A stretch of DNA of 64,000 nt from Amycolatopsis bullii (lineage in GTDB: Bacteria; Actinomycetota; Actinomycetes; Mycobacteriales; Pseudonocardiaceae), in assembly GCF_014654205.1 (NCBI RefSeq), contig NZ_BNAW01000007.1, forward strand, positions 1 through 64,000. The letters are read 5' to 3'. The notes under the pieces were generated by a model. That model was not told the origin of the DNA. It worked only from the letters and a program-made list of their open reading frames with translations, and did not search any database. Positions 7,991-19,740 of this stretch are shown piece after piece. The position numbers were made by a program, and so were the translations under genes. Every line of letters starts with the position of its first letter. The first letter of the stretch is position 1.

Positions 7991-9784
7991 TTACCGGGCC
8001 GGCGGCACGATGCCGTACTCGTGGATCTTGCGGTAGATCGTCGCCCGCGAGATGCCCAGCAGCTTCGCCGCCCTGACCTTGTTGCCGTCCGCGTCCTCCA
8101 GGCACCGCACGATGGCGTCCCGCTCGATCGACTCGAAGCGGTTCAGCGGCCGCCGGGTCACCGCGTGGAACTCCGCCGGCAGGTCGCCCGGGCGGATGGT
8201 GCCCGCCCGGCGGCGCCGGGCGACCGTGCGCAGCACCTGGTGGAGCTGACCGGTGTTGCCCGGCCACTCCGCCCGCATCAGCAGGTGCAGGGCCGCGGCC
8301 GAACACGTGAGCCTGCCGCCGTAGCCGAGCTTGCTCAGCACCAGCGGGACGAGCTCCGCGAGGTCTTCGACGTGGTGGCGCAGCGGCGGCACCCGCACCG
8401 TCCGGGGGAAGAACTTCAGCAGCTCGGCCAGTGCCGGCTCGGTTTCGGCCTCCGGCACGAGGGTGACGACGACCCAAGGTGCTCCGGGGTCCTCGCGCAG
8501 GGTCCGCAGCACCGCCGCCAGCGCGGCGGCCGCCGGCGCCGTCAGCCGGTCGGCGTGGCGGATCACCAGCGTGCGGATCGGGGCTTCGGCGTGCTCGCGC
8601 GGCAAGGCGGCCCACTCCGCGCCGAGGGCCGCGTCGACGGTCAGCAGCCGGGCCGCCGGGTGATGACGCTGGTGGAGGCCCTTCGCCAGGGTCAGCTTGC
8701 CGGTCCCGGACTCGCCTTCGAGCGCGACCCACTCACCGCGCTGGTGGCCGGTGTCGAGGTCGTGCGCGCACCGCAGCCACAGCGGCGCCGAGCCGACGAC
8801 ACCCGGCAGGTACAGCGGCAGCATCGGCGTCGGGACGGCCAGGGTCTCCTCGGCCTCGATCAGCTTCACCGACAGCACGCCACCCGCGGTCTCGGAGTCA
8901 CGCCGTCCCGCGACGCGGCGGCACAGCACCCGGACCCGCAGCCCGCTGGACAGCGACAGGGTCGCCGGGGTCCGGCGGCCCTCCGCCAGCGCTTCGGTGG
9001 CGTGGCCGAGCAGCACCGACTGGTCGGCCGGGTCGAGCAGCTGCCGGGCCCGGTCGTTCATCATCACGATGTCTTCGTTGAACGCCAGCACGATCCCGGT
9101 CCACCGGCGGCAGGTCTGCAGGTAGGCCTGGAAGAGCAGCATCTCGCGCAGGTCGCTGTGCCGCAGCAGGGCCTGGCGGATCTGCTCGGCCGTCGAACGG
9201 GCCAGCGCGACGAGGAGGCCGCCGGCGTCCCGGTGCCAGCAGGTGAGGTCGACGGCGCCGACCTTCTTGCCCGAGATGGGGTGGTGGATCGGCACCCCCG
9301 CGCAGGCCAGGTTCTCCAGGTGCTCGGCGTAGTGCTCGTGGCCGAACACCGTCGTCGGGCGGCCGTCCTCCAGCGCGGTCCCGATGCCGTTCGTGCCGAC
9401 CGACTGCTCACCGTAGCTGAACCCGGGCACCAGTTCGACGCGCTCCAGGTGCCGGGCCAGGTCGGCGTCGCCGGTCCGCTGGGTGAGCACGACGCCGCCG
9501 GCGTCGGTGAGGATGAGGCTGATCGGCTGGCCATCGAACTGCTCGCCCAGCTTGTCCAGCACCGGTTCGGCGCCGCGCATGAGCGGGATGTCGAGGTTCT
9601 GGTCGCCGAGGTAGAGGGGGTCGATCCGGTCGGCCTCGACCTGGAACTCCCGCGACCGCCGCCACGAAGCCAGGATCGTCGGCCGGACCGTGCCGGCGGG
9701 AACCGCTTCCGCGGTGAGGAACCGCACCCGGGTGCGGGCGAGCTCGTCGTCGGCGACCAGTGTGCCGGGCGCGATCTCGTCCAC
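7991..9784 (-). CDS. mimR: MimR/AcoR-type activator of the monooxygenase operon, with degenerate AAA+ domain
   Basis: A 597-residue GAF-Fis regulator divergent from the monooxygenase genes. A sensory GAF-like region spans about 75-200. The central domain keeps a Walker A motif (GESGTGK, 357-363). Walker B is reduced to TLVIRHADRL, and the GAFTGA loop that contacts sigma54 is absent; the segment between them is too short to hold it. The C-terminus is a Fis-type HTH (NKVRAAKLLGISRATIYRKI). Regulators of this type activate acetoin, acetone and alkane/propane monooxygenase genes in actinobacteria. I infer control of the divergent mim operon through the two palindromes at 9839 and 10131. Start GTG/ATG at 9784 fits the family N-terminus. 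Confidence 0.85.
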   Translation of the reverse strand: MDEIAPGTLVADDELARTRVRFLTAEAVPAGTVRPTILASWRRSREFQVEADRIDPLYLGDQNLDIPLMRGAEPVLDKLGEQFDGQPISLILTDAGGVVLTQRTGDADLARHLERVELVPGFSYGEQSVGTNGIGTALEDGRPTTVFGHEHYAEHLENLACAGVPIHHPISGKKVGAVDLTCWHRDAGGLLVALARSTAEQIRQALLRHSDLREMLLFQAYLQTCRRWTGIVLAFNEDIVMMNDRARQLLDPADQSVLLGHATEALAEGRRTPATLSLSSGLRVRVLCRRVAGRRDSETAGGVLSVKLIEAEETLAVPTPMLPLYLPGVVGSAPLWLRCAHDLDTGHQRGEWVALEGESGTGKLTLAKGLHQRHHPAARLLTVDAALGAEWAALPREHAEAPIRTLVIRHADRLTAPAAAALAAVLRTLREDPGAPWVVVTLVPEAETEPALAELLKFFPRTVRVPPLRHHVEDLAELVPLVLSKLGYGGRLTCSAAALHLLMRAEWPGNTGQLHQVLRTVARRRRAGTIRPGDLPAEFHAVTRRPLNRFESIERDAIVRCLEDADGNKVRAAKLLGISRATIYRKIHEYGIVPPAR

Positions 9785-9838
9785 GTGACCTCCCGTAGTG
9801 ACGCCAGTCCAGCGTAAGCGCGCGCCGACGGCGGCGGT

Positions 9839-9853
9839 GTCTCAAATTGAGAC
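9839..9853. promoter_or_regulatory. Palindrome GTCTCAA-A-TTGAGAC, likely activator site 1
   Basis: A perfect 7-1-7 palindrome located 55 bp from the activator start codon and in the divergent promoter region. The same element recurs with one changed core at 10131. Two copies flanking the small ORF and preceding mimA suggest binding by the divergent MimR-type Fis protein. Confidence 0.6.
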
Positions 9854-9887
9854 GCGCCCGGCCGCGCGGCAGCGGTGCGATGGGGGA

Positions 9888-10142
9888 ATGGCCGCCGAAA
9901 CGTACAACCCCTGGACGATCGTCAACCTGATCTTCACGCACCTGGCCGAGCAGGGACTGCACCCGACGCTGGGCACGGCCGGCGACCCCGGCGAACCCGC
10001 CGCCGCGCTCCTGCGGGCCTTCGGGATCGTCCCGGCCGCCGAAGGGGACGCGCGGGTGCGGGCCGGGATCCACGACGAGCTGGCCGCCCTGCGCGCGCGG
10101 CTGCTCGACACGCCCGCCGGCAGCGGTTCTGTCTCAGATTGA
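9888..10142 (+). CDS. Small uncharacterised protein between activator and mimA
   Basis: An 84-residue acidic protein, unrecognised. It starts NPWTIVNLIFTHLAEQGLHPTLG, has a Gly/Pro/Ala linker (GTAGDPGEPAAALL) and a short C-terminal helix ending LRARLLDT. No signal peptide, membrane segment or cysteine is seen. Codon composition is as GC-rich at third positions as its neighbours, supporting real coding. ATG 9888 is used, directly preceded by GGGGGA; an upstream start at 9798 would translate the regulatory palindrome. The stop codon TGA (10140-10142) lies inside the second palindrome, so operator and gene end are interlocked. Its position suggests a role in the monooxygenase system, for example assembly or regulation; this is inference. 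Confidence 0.6.
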   Translation: MAAETYNPWTIVNLIFTHLAEQGLHPTLGTAGDPGEPAAALLRAFGIVPAAEGDARVRAGIHDELAALRARLLDTPAGSGSVSD

Positions 10143-10145
10143 GAC
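10131..10145. promoter_or_regulatory. Palindrome GTCTCA-GAT-TGAGAC, likely activator site 2
   Basis: A perfect 6-3-6 palindrome matching the element at 9839 at 14 of 15 positions. It lies 70 bp upstream of mimA and overlaps the last codons of the small ORF. No -24/-12 sigma54 promoter is visible between it and mimA, in agreement with the missing GAFTGA motif in the activator. Confidence 0.6.
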
Positions 10146-10214
10146 CCGCGTCCGCCGCGCGGGCCCGCCTAATGGTCAGCGCCGGCCCGCCGAGCCGCGA
10201 ATAAGGAGTGAGCC

Positions 10215-11864
10215 ATGAGTCGCCAGAGTGTGGCGAAAGCCCACCAGAAGATCCAGGAACTGTCGTGGGAACCGGCGTACCACACCCCGGTTTCGCACTA
10301 CGGCACCGACTACACCTTCCGGAAGGCCAAGAAGAAGGACCCGCTGAAGCAGGTCCTCCGCTCGTACTTCCCGATGCAGGAGGAAAAGGACCACCGGGTC
10401 TACGGCGCGGAGGACGGCGCGATCCGCGGCAACATGTTCCGCCAGGTCCAGGAGCGCTGGCTGGAGTGGCAGAAGCTGTTCCTGTCGATCATCCCGCTGC
10501 CGGAGATCTCCGCCGCGCGGGCGATGCCGCTGCTGTTCCGCACGGTCCCGAACCCGGAACTGCACAACGGCCAGGCGATCCAGATGATCGACGAGGTCCG
10601 CCACTCGACGATCCAGCAGAACCTCAAGCGCCTGTACATGCAGAACTACATCGACCCGGCGGGCTTCAACTCGAGCCTGCGCAACTTCCAGAACGACTAC
10701 TGCGGCACCATCGGCCGCCAGTTCGCCGAGGGTTTCATCACCGGGGACGCCATCACCGCGGCGAGCATCTACCTGACGATCGTCGCCGAAACGGCGTTCA
10801 CGAACACGCTGTTCGTCGCCATGCCGGCCGAGGCCGCCGCGAACGGCGACTACCTGCTGCCCACGGTGTTCCACTCGGTCCAGTCCGACGAATCCCGCCA
10901 CATCAGCAACGGTTACGCGACCCTGCTGATGGCGTTGTCGGACGAAAGCAACCACCAGCTGCTCGAACGCGACCTGCGGTACGCGTGGTGGAACAACCAC
11001 GCCGTCGTCGACGCCGCGATCGGCACGTTCATCGAATACGGCACCAAGGACCGCCGCAAGGACCGCGAAAGCTACGCGGAAATGTGGCGCCGCTGGATCT
11101 ACGACGACTATTACCGCTCCTACCTCGTCCCGCTCGAGAAGTACGGCCTGGTGATCCCGCACGACCTGATCGAAGAGGCCTGGAACCGGATCTGGAACAA
11201 GGGCTACGTCCACGAGGTCGCGCAGTTCTTCGCCACCGGGTGGCTCGCCAACTACTGGCGCATCGACCCGATGACCGACGAAGACTTCGAATGGTTCGAG
11301 TACAAGTACCCGGGCTGGTACGACAAGTACGGCAAGTGGTGGGAGAACTACAACCGCCTCTCGACGCCGAACGGGCACCACCCGATCGTCGCCGAGGACG
11401 TCGACTACGTGTACCCGCACCGCTGCTGGACCTGCATGGTGCCGTGCCTCATCCGCGAAGACATGGTGGTGGACCAGGTCGACGGCCAGCACCGGACGTA
11501 CTGCTCGGAGACCTGCCGCTGGACCGACGCCGAGGCGTTCCGGCCCACCTACCAGGGCCGCAACACCCCGAACATGGGCCAGCTGGTCGGCGCCCGCGAG
11601 TGGGAAACGCTCTACCACGGCTGGAACTGGGCCGACGTCGTCTCCGACATGGGTTTCGTCCGTGACGACGGCAAGACCATGGTCGCGCAGCCGCACCTGA
11701 ACCTGGACCCGAAGAAGATGTGGACGCTCGACCACCTGCGCCGGATGCCCGAGGTGCAGTCGCCGAACGTGCTGCTCAACCAGATGACCGACGCCGAGCG
11801 CGCTGCGTTCGTCGCCGACTACAACCGCCAGGGCCCGGCCGGGCGCCCGGCGCCGCAGGCCTGA
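10215..11864 (+). CDS. mimA: Propane/phenol-type binuclear iron monooxygenase, hydroxylase large subunit
   Basis: A 549-residue soluble diiron monooxygenase alpha subunit. The six iron ligands are all present: E97 (PLPEISAAR), E127-x-x-H130 (IDEVRH), E192 (AETAF) and E226-x-x-H229 (SDESRH). Length and order match the propane 2-monooxygenase group (PrmA/MimA), which oxidises propane to 2-propanol and, in Mycobacterium, phenol, acetone and related ketones. A C-terminal cysteine cluster ([10 protein letters not shown] and YCSETC) is also visible, as in this family. ATAAGGAGT lies just before ATG 10215. First structural gene of a compact operon reaching to 18940. Confidence 0.95.
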   Translation: MSRQSVAKAHQKIQELSWEPAYHTPVSHYGTDYTFRKAKKKDPLKQVLRSYFPMQEEKDHRVYGAEDGAIRGNMFRQVQERWLEWQKLFLSIIPLPEISAARAMPLLFRTVPNPELHNGQAIQMIDEVRHSTIQQNLKRLYMQNYIDPAGFNSSLRNFQNDYCGTIGRQFAEGFITGDAITAASIYLTIVAETAFTNTLFVAMPAEAAANGDYLLPTVFHSVQSDESRHISNGYATLLMALSDESNHQLLERDLRYAWWNNHAVVDAAIGTFIEYGTKDRRKDRESYAEMWRRWIYDDYYRSYLVPLEKYGLVIPHDLIEEAWNRIWNKGYVHEVAQFFATGWLANYWRIDPMTDEDFEWFEYKYPGWYDKYGKWWENYNRLSTPNGHHPIVAEDVDYVYPHRCWTCMVPCLIREDMVVDQVDGQHRTYCSETCRWTDAEAFRPTYQGRNTPNMGQLVGAREWETLYHGWNWADVVSDMGFVRDDGKTMVAQPHLNLDPKKMWTLDHLRRMPEVQSPNVLLNQMTDAERAAFVADYNRQGPAGRPAPQA

Positions 11865-11883
11865 CGGACGGGCGGGGTCCGGC

Positions 11884-12912
11884 ATGAGCGAAAAGCACCG
11901 CGTCCGGTTCGAGCCGGTCGGGATCGAGATCGACGTCGCCGAGGACACCACGATCCTGCGCGCCGCCGCCGAGCAGGGCGTGATGCTCATGCACGGCTGC
12001 AAGGAAGGGCAGTGCGCGGCCTGCAAGTCGTTCCTCCTCGACGGCGACGACGTCGAACACGACCGGTATTCGACCTTCGCGCTTCCCGACTACGAAAAGG
12101 AGGAAGGCTTCACGCTGCTGTGCCGAGCCCACGCCTACGAAGACCTGACCATCGAGCTGCTCAACTACGACGAGGAGATGATCCAGTCCGGCCTGCCGAT
12201 CCAGGAGGCCGAGGTCGAGGTCGTCGCCAACGACCCCGTCACCCACGACCTGCGCCACCTGGTCGTCCGGCTGGACGGCGACCTCAAGTTCTTCCCGGGC
12301 CAGTACCTGGACTTCGCGGTCCCGGGCACCGAGGAGACGCGGTCGTTCTCCATGGCCAACACCTCGGCCCGCGACGGGTTCCTGGAGTTCGTCATCAAGA
12401 TCTACCCCGGCGGGCTGTTCTCCCGGTTCCTCGACGCCGATGTCGCGGTCGGCGACCGGCTCCGGGTGACCGGCCCGTTCGGGGTGTTCACCCTCCGGGA
12501 CAACCCGGGCGCGGACCTCGTGTTCGTCGGCGGCGGGGCCGGAATGGCGCCCATCCTCTCGTTGCTGCGGTCCATGGCCGAGCGCGGGATCGACCGGAAG
12601 GCGGTCTTCTACTACGGCGCCCGCCGCCGCCGCGACCTCTGTTTCGAAGCGGAACTGCGGGCGCTGGAGGCGAAACTGCCGGGCTTCCGGTACGTGCCGG
12701 CGCTGTCGGAGCCGGGTGACGACGACTGGACCGGCGAGACCGGCTTCGTCACCGACGTCCTGCGCCGGGCCGCGGCGAACCTGACCGGCGCGGACGCCTA
12801 CGTCTGCGGGCCGCCGCCGATGGTCGAAGCGGCGCTCGAGCTGCTGCCCGCGCTGGGCGTCGACGGCAAGCGCGTCTTCTACGACAAGTTCACCACCACG
12901 GGCGAAGGGTAA
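11884..12912 (+). CDS. mimB: Monooxygenase reductase component (2Fe-2S ferredoxin, FAD, NADH)
   Basis: A 342-residue electron-transfer subunit. Domain order is an N-terminal plant-type 2Fe-2S ferredoxin with C39, C44, C47 and C80 as ligands, then an FAD domain with the RSFSMAN flavin motif, then an NAD-binding domain beginning GGGAGMAPILSLLRSM and containing YVCGPPPMVEAA. It passes electrons from NADH to the diiron centre of MimA. It sits 19 bp after mimA and 8 bp before mimC, so it is part of the same transcript. ATG 11884 is supported by the start of the ferredoxin domain. Confidence 0.95.
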   Translation: MSEKHRVRFEPVGIEIDVAEDTTILRAAAEQGVMLMHGCKEGQCAACKSFLLDGDDVEHDRYSTFALPDYEKEEGFTLLCRAHAYEDLTIELLNYDEEMIQSGLPIQEAEVEVVANDPVTHDLRHLVVRLDGDLKFFPGQYLDFAVPGTEETRSFSMANTSARDGFLEFVIKIYPGGLFSRFLDADVAVGDRLRVTGPFGVFTLRDNPGADLVFVGGGAGMAPILSLLRSMAERGIDRKAVFYYGARRRRDLCFEAELRALEAKLPGFRYVPALSEPGDDDWTGETGFVTDVLRRAAANLTGADAYVCGPPPMVEAALELLPALGVDGKRVFYDKFTTTGEG

Positions 12913-12920
12913 GGAAACCC

Positions 12921-14090
12921 ATGACAGCCACCTCCGAACGCAGTGTGCCGAAGCCGACGTTCACCGACGCCGAAGCGGGCGCCAAGGTCTTTCCGGACTC
13001 CACCGCCCGCCAGTACAACTACTTCACCCCGGCCAAGCGCAAGCAGAGCCACTACGAGGACGTCACCGTCGAGGTCCAGCCCGACCCGCGGCACTACCTG
13101 TCCCAGGGCTGGCTCTACGCCTTCGCCGACGGCCAGGGCGGCTACCCGCTGGAGTGGACCGCCCTGAAGGCGTGGGGCTCGGACCGGCCGCTGCCCGAGC
13201 GCGGCCCGGGCTCCGGTGGGAAGGGCTACGACTGGCCGGCGCACGGCTGGCACGAGTTCCGCGACCCCAACGAGGAGTGGGAGCTCACCCTCTACCGCTA
13301 CAACGCGAACGTCGTGCGCCAGCTGAACCAGAACGTCGACGCCGCGCGCCAGGCCAAGGCGTTCGAGCAGTGGAACCGCAACTGGGTCGACTTCGTCGCC
13401 AAGCACGTCGGCGCGTGGATGCACGTCGACCACGGCTTGGGCCTGTACCTGTTCGCCAACGCCAACCGCCGCGCCCCGACGAACATGCACAACAACGCGA
13501 TCTCGGTGAACAGCATGCACCGCATCCGGGCGGCGCAGGACCTGGCGCTGTACAACCTGACGCTCACCGAGGAGATCGAGGGCTTCGACGGCACGGCCCA
13601 CCTGTCCACCTGGAACGAAGACCCGGCCTGGCAGGGCGTCCGGGAGACCGCCGAGCAGCTGACCGGGATCTGGGACTGGGCCGAGGCGATCTTCGCCGCG
13701 AACGTCGTCTTCGAGCCCCTGGTCGGCGAGCTGTTCCGCAGCAACCTGGTGCAGCAGGCCGCGCCGGCCAACGGCGACTTCGTCACCCCGACGTTGATCG
13801 GCGCCGAGGAGTTCGACTTCTCCGAACGCGACCTCCGCTACACGAAACCGCTGTTCCACCTGCTGATCAACGACAAGGAGTTCGCCGACCACAACAAGGC
13901 GCTGCTGCAGAAGTGGCTCGAGGACTGGGTGCCGCGGTGCATCGCCGCCGCCCGCGCGCTGCAGCCGCTGTGGTCGCAGCCCGACGCCAAGCCGATCCGG
14001 TTCGAGGACGGTCTCGACCGCGTGAAGAGCCGGTTCGCCGGAATCCTGTCCGAATTGGGTCTCAAGGCACCCGAGGAGCTGGGCCAGTGA
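12921..14090 (+). CDS. mimC: Monooxygenase hydroxylase small subunit
   Basis: A 389-residue beta subunit of the soluble diiron monooxygenase. It shares the R2-like helical fold of the alpha subunit but lacks the two ExxH iron motifs, as expected for the structural subunit. Recognisable family segments include QYNYFTPAKRKQSHYEDVTV, GWHEFRDPNEEWELTLYRYN and MHNNAISVNSMHRIRAAQD. AAGGAAACCC precedes ATG 12921. The stop overlaps the start of mimD by 4 bp (GTGA), so the small subunit and coupling protein are translationally coupled. Confidence 0.94.
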   Translation: MTATSERSVPKPTFTDAEAGAKVFPDSTARQYNYFTPAKRKQSHYEDVTVEVQPDPRHYLSQGWLYAFADGQGGYPLEWTALKAWGSDRPLPERGPGSGGKGYDWPAHGWHEFRDPNEEWELTLYRYNANVVRQLNQNVDAARQAKAFEQWNRNWVDFVAKHVGAWMHVDHGLGLYLFANANRRAPTNMHNNAISVNSMHRIRAAQDLALYNLTLTEEIEGFDGTAHLSTWNEDPAWQGVRETAEQLTGIWDWAEAIFAANVVFEPLVGELFRSNLVQQAAPANGDFVTPTLIGAEEFDFSERDLRYTKPLFHLLINDKEFADHNKALLQKWLEDWVPRCIAAARALQPLWSQPDAKPIRFEDGLDRVKSRFAGILSELGLKAPEELGQ

Positions 14091-14458
14091 CTGTCTTCAA
14101 GACCGCGGAAAGCCCGTTCAAGGCCGACAACACCGCGTCGAACATGTGCGGGTTCACCCTGATGAACAACCAGGTCGGCGCGATCATCGCGGAGGTGATG
14201 GGAACGAAGGACAACGTCACCATCACGCCGCTGCCGTCGATGATCCGGGTCGACGCGACCGGCCGGATGGAGGTCGTCTACGCCGAGGTCGACGAGGCCG
14301 CCGGCGAGGAGGAGGGCTGGTTCAACGCGGCCGAGTTCGAGGAAAGCATGTCGACCCACTACGGGCGGATGATCCACGAAGACGACCGCACGATCATGTT
14401 CGCCAACCCCGAGGACGCGGCCGAGTACCTCGACTTCGACCTCAAGCCGATCAAGTAA
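14087..14458 (+). CDS. mimD: Monooxygenase coupling (effector) protein
   Basis: A 123-residue MmoB/DmpM-family protein without cofactor. It starts at GTG 14087 inside the mimC stop. The fold signature is NMCGFTLMNNQVGAIIAEVM followed by VTITPLPSMIRVDATGRMEV. Coupling proteins bind the hydroxylase and gate substrate and oxygen access. The length is normal for the propane monooxygenase branch. A 34-bp spacer with a strong ribosome-binding site separates it from the amidohydrolase gene. Confidence 0.93.
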   Translation: MTVFKTAESPFKADNTASNMCGFTLMNNQVGAIIAEVMGTKDNVTITPLPSMIRVDATGRMEVVYAEVDEAAGEEEGWFNAAEFEESMSTHYGRMIHEDDRTIMFANPEDAAEYLDFDLKPIK

Positions 14459-14492
14459 GCGAAGCACTCGATCCCGCTCAGGAGGATCAACC

Positions 14493-15530
14493 ATGTACCA
14501 AAAAGACGGCGAAAAATACTTCGTGGTGGACGCTCACACCCACTTCTGGGACGCCAGCCCGGAAAACTGGGTGGAAGGGCAAGAGGAATACGCCAAGGGC
14601 TGGATCGAGTGCTTCCACGCCTACCAGGGGCTCGGCCCGCAGGAGACGCACTGGCCGATCGACCGGTTCCGGAAGTACTCCGAGGAACTGATGATGCACG
14701 ACCTCTTCGAGGCCGGGCACGTCGACAAGGCCATCTTCCAGCCGACCAACCTGCGGCAGTGGTACAAGACGGGCTTCAACACCACCGAGAACGACGGCGC
14801 GCTGGCCGAGAAGCACCCGGACAAATTCCTCGTCAACACGACCTTCGACCCGCGCGAAGGCGACGAGGGCATGAAGGCGTTCGAGGAGCGTGTCAAGCGG
14901 TACCACTGCAAGGGCGTCAAGCTGTACACCGCCGAGTGGCGCGGGGACTCCCGCGGCTGGAGCCTCAAGGACCCGGATGCCGCGCGCTACCTGGAGAAGT
15001 GCGAGGAGCTGGGCGTCAAGAACATCCACATCCACAAGGGACCGACGATCTGGCCCCTCGACAAGGACGCCTTCGACGTGTCCGACGTGGACCACGTGGC
15101 GACGAACTTCCAGGGCCTCAACTTCATCGTCGAGCACGTCGGCCTGCCGCGCATCGAGGACTTCTGCTTCATGGCCACCCAGGAGCGGAACGTCTACGCC
15201 GGGCTCGCCGTCGTGGTCGGCGGCCTGATGCACGCCCGGCCGAAGTTCTTCGCGAAGGTCATGGGCGAGCTGATGTTCTGGCTCGGCGAGGACAAGCTGA
15301 TCTTCGGCGCGGACTACGCCATCTGGGAACCGAAGTGGCAGGTCGAGGGTTTCGTCGACTGGAACATGCCGGGTGACGAGGAGCTGTCGGACTTCGCGCC
15401 GCTGACCGTCGACCAGAAGAAGAAGATCCTCGGGCTGAACGCCGCCCGGCTGTACGACATCGACGTCCCCGAGGAGCTTCGGTTGAAGGACCCGGAGAAC
15501 GTCGAGCCGGTCGGCGTGCCGAACTCATGA
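14493..15530 (+). CDS. Amidohydrolase-2 family metal-dependent hydrolase of the mim island
   Basis: A 345-residue TIM-barrel hydrolase. The first metal-binding strand is VVDAHTHFWD (H15 and H17), followed by HIHKGP and the late GADYAIWEP segment supplying the last acidic ligand. It belongs to the amidohydrolase-2/decarboxylase group (ACMSD-like). A gene of this type is a constant member of mycobacterial mim and rhodococcal prm islands, but its reaction there is not established. AGGAGG stands 7 nt before ATG 14493. It overlaps the next gene by 4 bp (ATGA). Confidence 0.85.
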   Translation: MYQKDGEKYFVVDAHTHFWDASPENWVEGQEEYAKGWIECFHAYQGLGPQETHWPIDRFRKYSEELMMHDLFEAGHVDKAIFQPTNLRQWYKTGFNTTENDGALAEKHPDKFLVNTTFDPREGDEGMKAFEERVKRYHCKGVKLYTAEWRGDSRGWSLKDPDAARYLEKCEELGVKNIHIHKGPTIWPLDKDAFDVSDVDHVATNFQGLNFIVEHVGLPRIEDFCFMATQERNVYAGLAVVVGGLMHARPKFFAKVMGELMFWLGEDKLIFGADYAIWEPKWQVEGFVDWNMPGDEELSDFAPLTVDQKKKILGLNAARLYDIDVPEELRLKDPENVEPVGVPNS

Positions 15531-16212
15531 CGACGCTGGTGACCGGGGCCCGCGCCGCCGTGTGGGCGGCGCTGGGCACCGTCCGGGATCCCGAACTGGA
15601 CGAGCCCCTCACCGACCTCGGGTTCGTGGCCCGCTGCGAGGTGAGCGACGCGGGCCACGCCGTGGTCCGGCTGCGGCTGCCGACGTACTTCTGCGCACCC
15701 AACTTCGCGTTCCTGATGGTGGCGGACGCCTACGACGCCGTGGCCGGCGTGCCGGGCCTGACCGGGCTCGACATCCGCCTCGACGACCACTTCGCGTCCG
15801 ACGTCATCAACCGCGGGGTCGCGGCCCGGCAGGGGTTCGTCGCGTCGTTCGAGGGTGAGGCCGCCGACGAGCTCGACACGCTGCGGTACGACTTCGTCCG
15901 CAAGGCCGTCCTGGCCGGCACCGACCGCGTCTGCCGGGCCCTCGGCCGGGACCCGCGATCGCTGACCCTCGGCGACGTCCCGCCGAGCCCGGACCTGGAC
16001 CGGCTGCGGGCCCGCCGCCGCGAGCTCGGCCTGCCCGCCGAGGACGGCGACCCGCTGCTGCTCGACCCGGCGACCGGCACGACCCCGGCCGATGCGAAGC
16101 GGTACCTCGCCTTCGCGCGGCTGACCCGCACGAGCATGGAGGCCAATTCGGGCGTCTGCCGCGGCATGCTGCGCGCGCGGTACGCCTTGACCAGCGAAGA
16201 GGAGGGCACGGG

Positions 16213-16216
<4 letters not shown>
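15527..16216 (+). CDS. DUF59/MIP18-like iron-sulfur assembly protein
   Basis: A 229-residue protein. The N-terminal 100 residues are a DUF59 domain (VWAALGTVRDPELDEPLTDLGF and RLRLPTYFCAPNFAFLM, with the conserved cysteine), as in PaaD and SufT, which help load iron or iron-sulfur centres. The C-terminal half is a helical extension not recognised. In monooxygenase islands this protein probably helps metallate the reductase or hydroxylase; that role is inferred from family and context. It overlaps both neighbours by ATGA tetranucleotides, so all three are translationally coupled. Confidence 0.82.
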
Positions 16217-18940
<2,724 letters not shown>

Positions 18941-18962
18941 GGTCTCCCGGCCTGCGGAGTGA

Positions 18963-19007
18963 GGAGGTCTTCCCGCCGGTGTCCTGAGCGCCGGCGGGGA
19001 GGCCTCC
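18963..19007. terminator. Imperfect hairpin between mimG and the convergent membrane gene
   Basis: GGAGGTCTTCCCGCCGG pairs with CCGGCGGGGAGGCCTCC across a short loop, with two mismatches. It lies between two convergent stop codons (18940 and 19011) and has no U-tract, so it fits a bidirectional actinobacterial hairpin terminator. Confidence 0.55.
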
Positions 19008-19010
19008 GGC

Positions 19011-19610
19011 TCAGGGGGCGAGCCCGTGGCGGGCCAGTTCGTGCCCGGCCAGCTTCTCGATGACGTCCCGGTCGCGCTCCCGCCAGCCGGTGGCCGGTTC
19101 GCCCACCGACGCCAGGCGGTGGAGGGGCTGCGTCGCGAGGGCGCGCAGGGCCAGCAGGTCCAGCCCGTCGTCGCCGAGCGCCCGGAGCCGGGCGGCCGCG
19201 GTGGCGCGGCGGGTGTAGTGCCAGCGCAGCGGCAACCACGTCACCAGGAGCGTGAGCACCGGCAGGGCGATGATGATCGCCGCCAGCCACCAGGCCAGGT
19301 TCTCGACGGCCTCGATCTGCCAGCGGCCGGCGTCCGTGAGCTTGGTGCCGACGTCCGAACCGCCGTGCAGGGCCTTGGCCAGTGCGTCCCCGACCAGCGG
19401 GATGCCGTCGGCGGTGTTCGCCGCGGAGTCGAAGGTGCCGCGCAGGCCGGTGCCGGCGTCGACGAGGCCGTCGCCGGGCGCCCGCAGCTTCATGACCTGG
19501 TCGTACACCGAGGTCCCCAGCCACACCGCGAGGACGACGAGCAGCACGGCCAGCAGGTCGCTGACGAGCTGGGCGGTGCGGCGGATCGGCCGTTCGGCGT
19601 AGAGCTGCAT
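19011..19610 (-). CDS. Two-helix membrane protein of unknown function
   Basis: A 199-residue protein with a transmembrane segment near residues 14-34 (LVSDLLAVLLVVLAVWLGTS) and a second near 105-130 (WWLAAIIIALPVLTLLVTWL). An extracytoplasmic loop of about 70 residues lies between them. The C-terminal 70 residues are charged and probably cytoplasmic (WRERDRDVIEKLAGHELARHG). No family is recognised with confidence. GAAAGG is 9 nt upstream of ATG 19610. Its promoter region reaches toward the operator at 19691, so it may be co-controlled with the divergent GNAT gene by the TetR regulator. Confidence 0.7.
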   Translation of the reverse strand: MQLYAERPIRRTAQLVSDLLAVLLVVLAVWLGTSVYDQVMKLRAPGDGLVDAGTGLRGTFDSAANTADGIPLVGDALAKALHGGSDVGTKLTDAGRWQIEAVENLAWWLAAIIIALPVLTLLVTWLPLRWHYTRRATAAARLRALGDDGLDLLALRALATQPLHRLASVGEPATGWRERDRDVIEKLAGHELARHGLAP

Positions 19611-19690
19611 CGTCGGACGCCTTTCGCGGTGGGGGAGCGCGGCCACGGCACCGTACCCGCCTCCCGTCCGGGCGAATCGGGTGCCGTGGG

Positions 19691-19708
19691 CTATGACGTC
19701 GGTCATAG
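19691..19708. promoter_or_regulatory. TetR operator copy 1
   Basis: CTATGAC-GTCG-GTCATAG, a perfect 7-4-7 inverted repeat in the divergent region between the membrane gene and the GNAT gene. The arms are identical to the copy at 19741 and six of seven arm bases match the copy at 20210. Confidence 0.65.
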
Positions 19709-19740
19709 TGTGGTCCGGGTCGCCGTGTGGTCTCATGAGA

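Noticed and set aside
9798..9887. Upstream extension of the small ORF before mimA
   Set aside because: It would translate the first palindrome and lacks a ribosome-binding site; ATG 9888 is a better start.
10146..10214. Possible -24/-12 sigma54 promoter before mimA
   Set aside because: No TGGC-N8-TTGC-like pair is present, the activator lacks GAFTGA, and actinomycetes generally lack sigma54.
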